Assembly (NCBI GenBank): GCA_026390315.1
Contig: JAPLGE010000066.1
Location: 1-33,300 of the forward strand
DNA length: 33,300 nt
Reading direction: 5' to 3'
DNA from: Candidatus Bipolaricaulota bacterium
GTDB lineage: Bacteria > Bipolaricaulota > Bipolaricaulia > UBA7950 > UBA9294
Below are positions 32,390 to 33,300 of the stretch, one piece after another. The translations under genes were made by a program, and so were the position numbers. The notes beneath the pieces were generated by a model. The model saw only the letters and a program-made list of their open reading frames with translations, did not search any database and was not told the DNA's origin. The first letter of the stretch is position 1, and every line of letters begins with the position of its first letter.

Positions 32390-33300
32390 ATGAGGCGGAG
32401 AAGAAGAGGAAGGGGCATTCGTAGGCCGATCTTGATCGGCCTCGTGTGTGTCGTCGTCGCGGCCGGCGCCTTTCTGGGGTGGTACTTCGGGACGCAGCGT
32501 CACGTCGGGCGTCTGATCGCTCGCGGCGGGCGGGCGAACGTCCTCCTGCTCGGCGTGGACAGCATCAGCGGGACGGGTCGGAGCGACACGATCATGGTCG
32601 CAAGCGTCGCGTCGGGCAAGGACGTCGCCCTCCTCTCCCTCCCGCGCGACCTGCGAGTGAAGCTCGACGACGGGCAGTTCCACAAGCTGAACGCGGGCTA
32701 CACCCTTGGCGGGCCGGAACTCGCTCGCAAGACCGTGTCGGCCCTGCTCGGGGTGCAAGTTCCGTTCTACCTTGCGCTCGACTACGAGGGCTTCAAGCGC
32801 CTGATCGACGACATCGGCGGCGTCACGATCACCGTGGACGAGCGGATGGTCTACAACGACGAGCGCGCCGTCCCACCTTTGCACATCAACATTCAGGCCG
32901 GCACGCAGAACATGAACGGCCAGACCGCCCTAGACTACGTGCGCTACAGGAGCGACGCGGCCGGCGACATCGGCCGGATCACCCGCCAGCAGAAGCTCGT
33001 CACCGCGGTCCTGAAGAAGGGTTTCCAGAACAAGGACATCGCCACGATTCGCAAGCTAATCAAGGCAGTGCATCCCTTCGTCCAGAGCAACCTCTCCCTG
33101 ATCGATCTCTACGACCTGGCGAAGCTGCTTCAGGGGATCGACCCGAACCGCGTGCAGATGGCGACGATTCCGACGATTCCCGTGACGATCGACGAGGTGA
33201 GCTACCTTGAGGCTCAGGCCATGGAGATGGAGCGGCTCGTGGCGCGGCTTCTCAAGGGCATCAAGCTCCTTGGCCCGGAAGAGACCAAGGTCGCGGTCTT
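32390..33300 (+). CDS. LytR-CpsA-Psr (LCP) family protein, truncated by the window end
   Basis: ATG at 32390 after gaggggg; RRRRRGRGIRRPILIGLVCVVVAAGAFLGWYFG (TM anchor), VLLLGVDSISGTGRSDTIMVASVASGKDVALLSLPRDLRVKL, FKRLIDDIGGVTITVD, LDYVRYRSDAAGDIGRITRQQKLV. Absent from the ORF track because it has no stop in the window. Confidence 0.92.
   Translation, partial: MRRRRRGRGIRRPILIGLVCVVVAAGAFLGWYFGTQRHVGRLIARGGRANVLLLGVDSISGTGRSDTIMVASVASGKDVALLSLPRDLRVKLDDGQFHKLNAGYTLGGPELARKTVSALLGVQVPFYLALDYEGFKRLIDDIGGVTITVDERMVYNDERAVPPLHINIQAGTQNMNGQTALDYVRYRSDAAGDIGRITRQQKLVTAVLKKGFQNKDIATIRKLIKAVHPFVQSNLSLIDLYDLAKLLQGIDPNRVQMATIPTIPVTIDEVSYLEAQAMEMERLVARLLKGIKLLGPEETKVAV

Overview
High-GC bacterial window, densely coded, with about 27 supportable protein genes, one tRNA and one TPP riboswitch. 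From left to right: (a) 1-10040, minus strand: a probable catabolic locus with the 5' end of a glycyl-radical enzyme, its 2x[4Fe-4S] activase, an XRE-cupin regulator, a sarcosine-oxidase/HcnBC-like FAD oxidoreductase pair, a small unknown protein, a nitroreductase, and hydantoinase/oxoprolinase HyuB and HyuA; (b) 10485-12020, plus: a Mth938-domain protein and an M42 metallopeptidase; (c) 12065-16307, plus: TPP riboswitch, thiamine diphosphokinase, ThiXYZ-type ABC transporter and a SAM methyltransferase; (d) 16461-20384, minus: a dipeptide-type ABC importer (SBP + 2 permeases, no ATPases here); (e) 20745-23647, plus: tRNA(CAU), an RNase HI-fold protein lacking two catalytic Asp, Dtd, L32 and an FtsZ with an N-terminal DnaA domain I/DnaX-C-like domain; (f) 23857-26806, plus: a four-PAS soluble histidine kinase and an OmpR-type regulator; (g) 26858-32263, minus: a lamin-tail + 7 PKD exported protein, PhoH (no ordinary start codon at its expected N-terminus), MtaB-like methylthiotransferase and an AMMECR1 protein; (h) 32390-end, plus: a truncated LCP protein. 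Most notable: the FtsZ fusion, the apparent pseudo-RNase H starting 9 nt after a tRNA, the glycyl radical/hydantoinase/FAD-dehydrogenase locus, and alternative pairing downstream of the TPP aptamer. All assignments are by eye from motifs; no searches were run.
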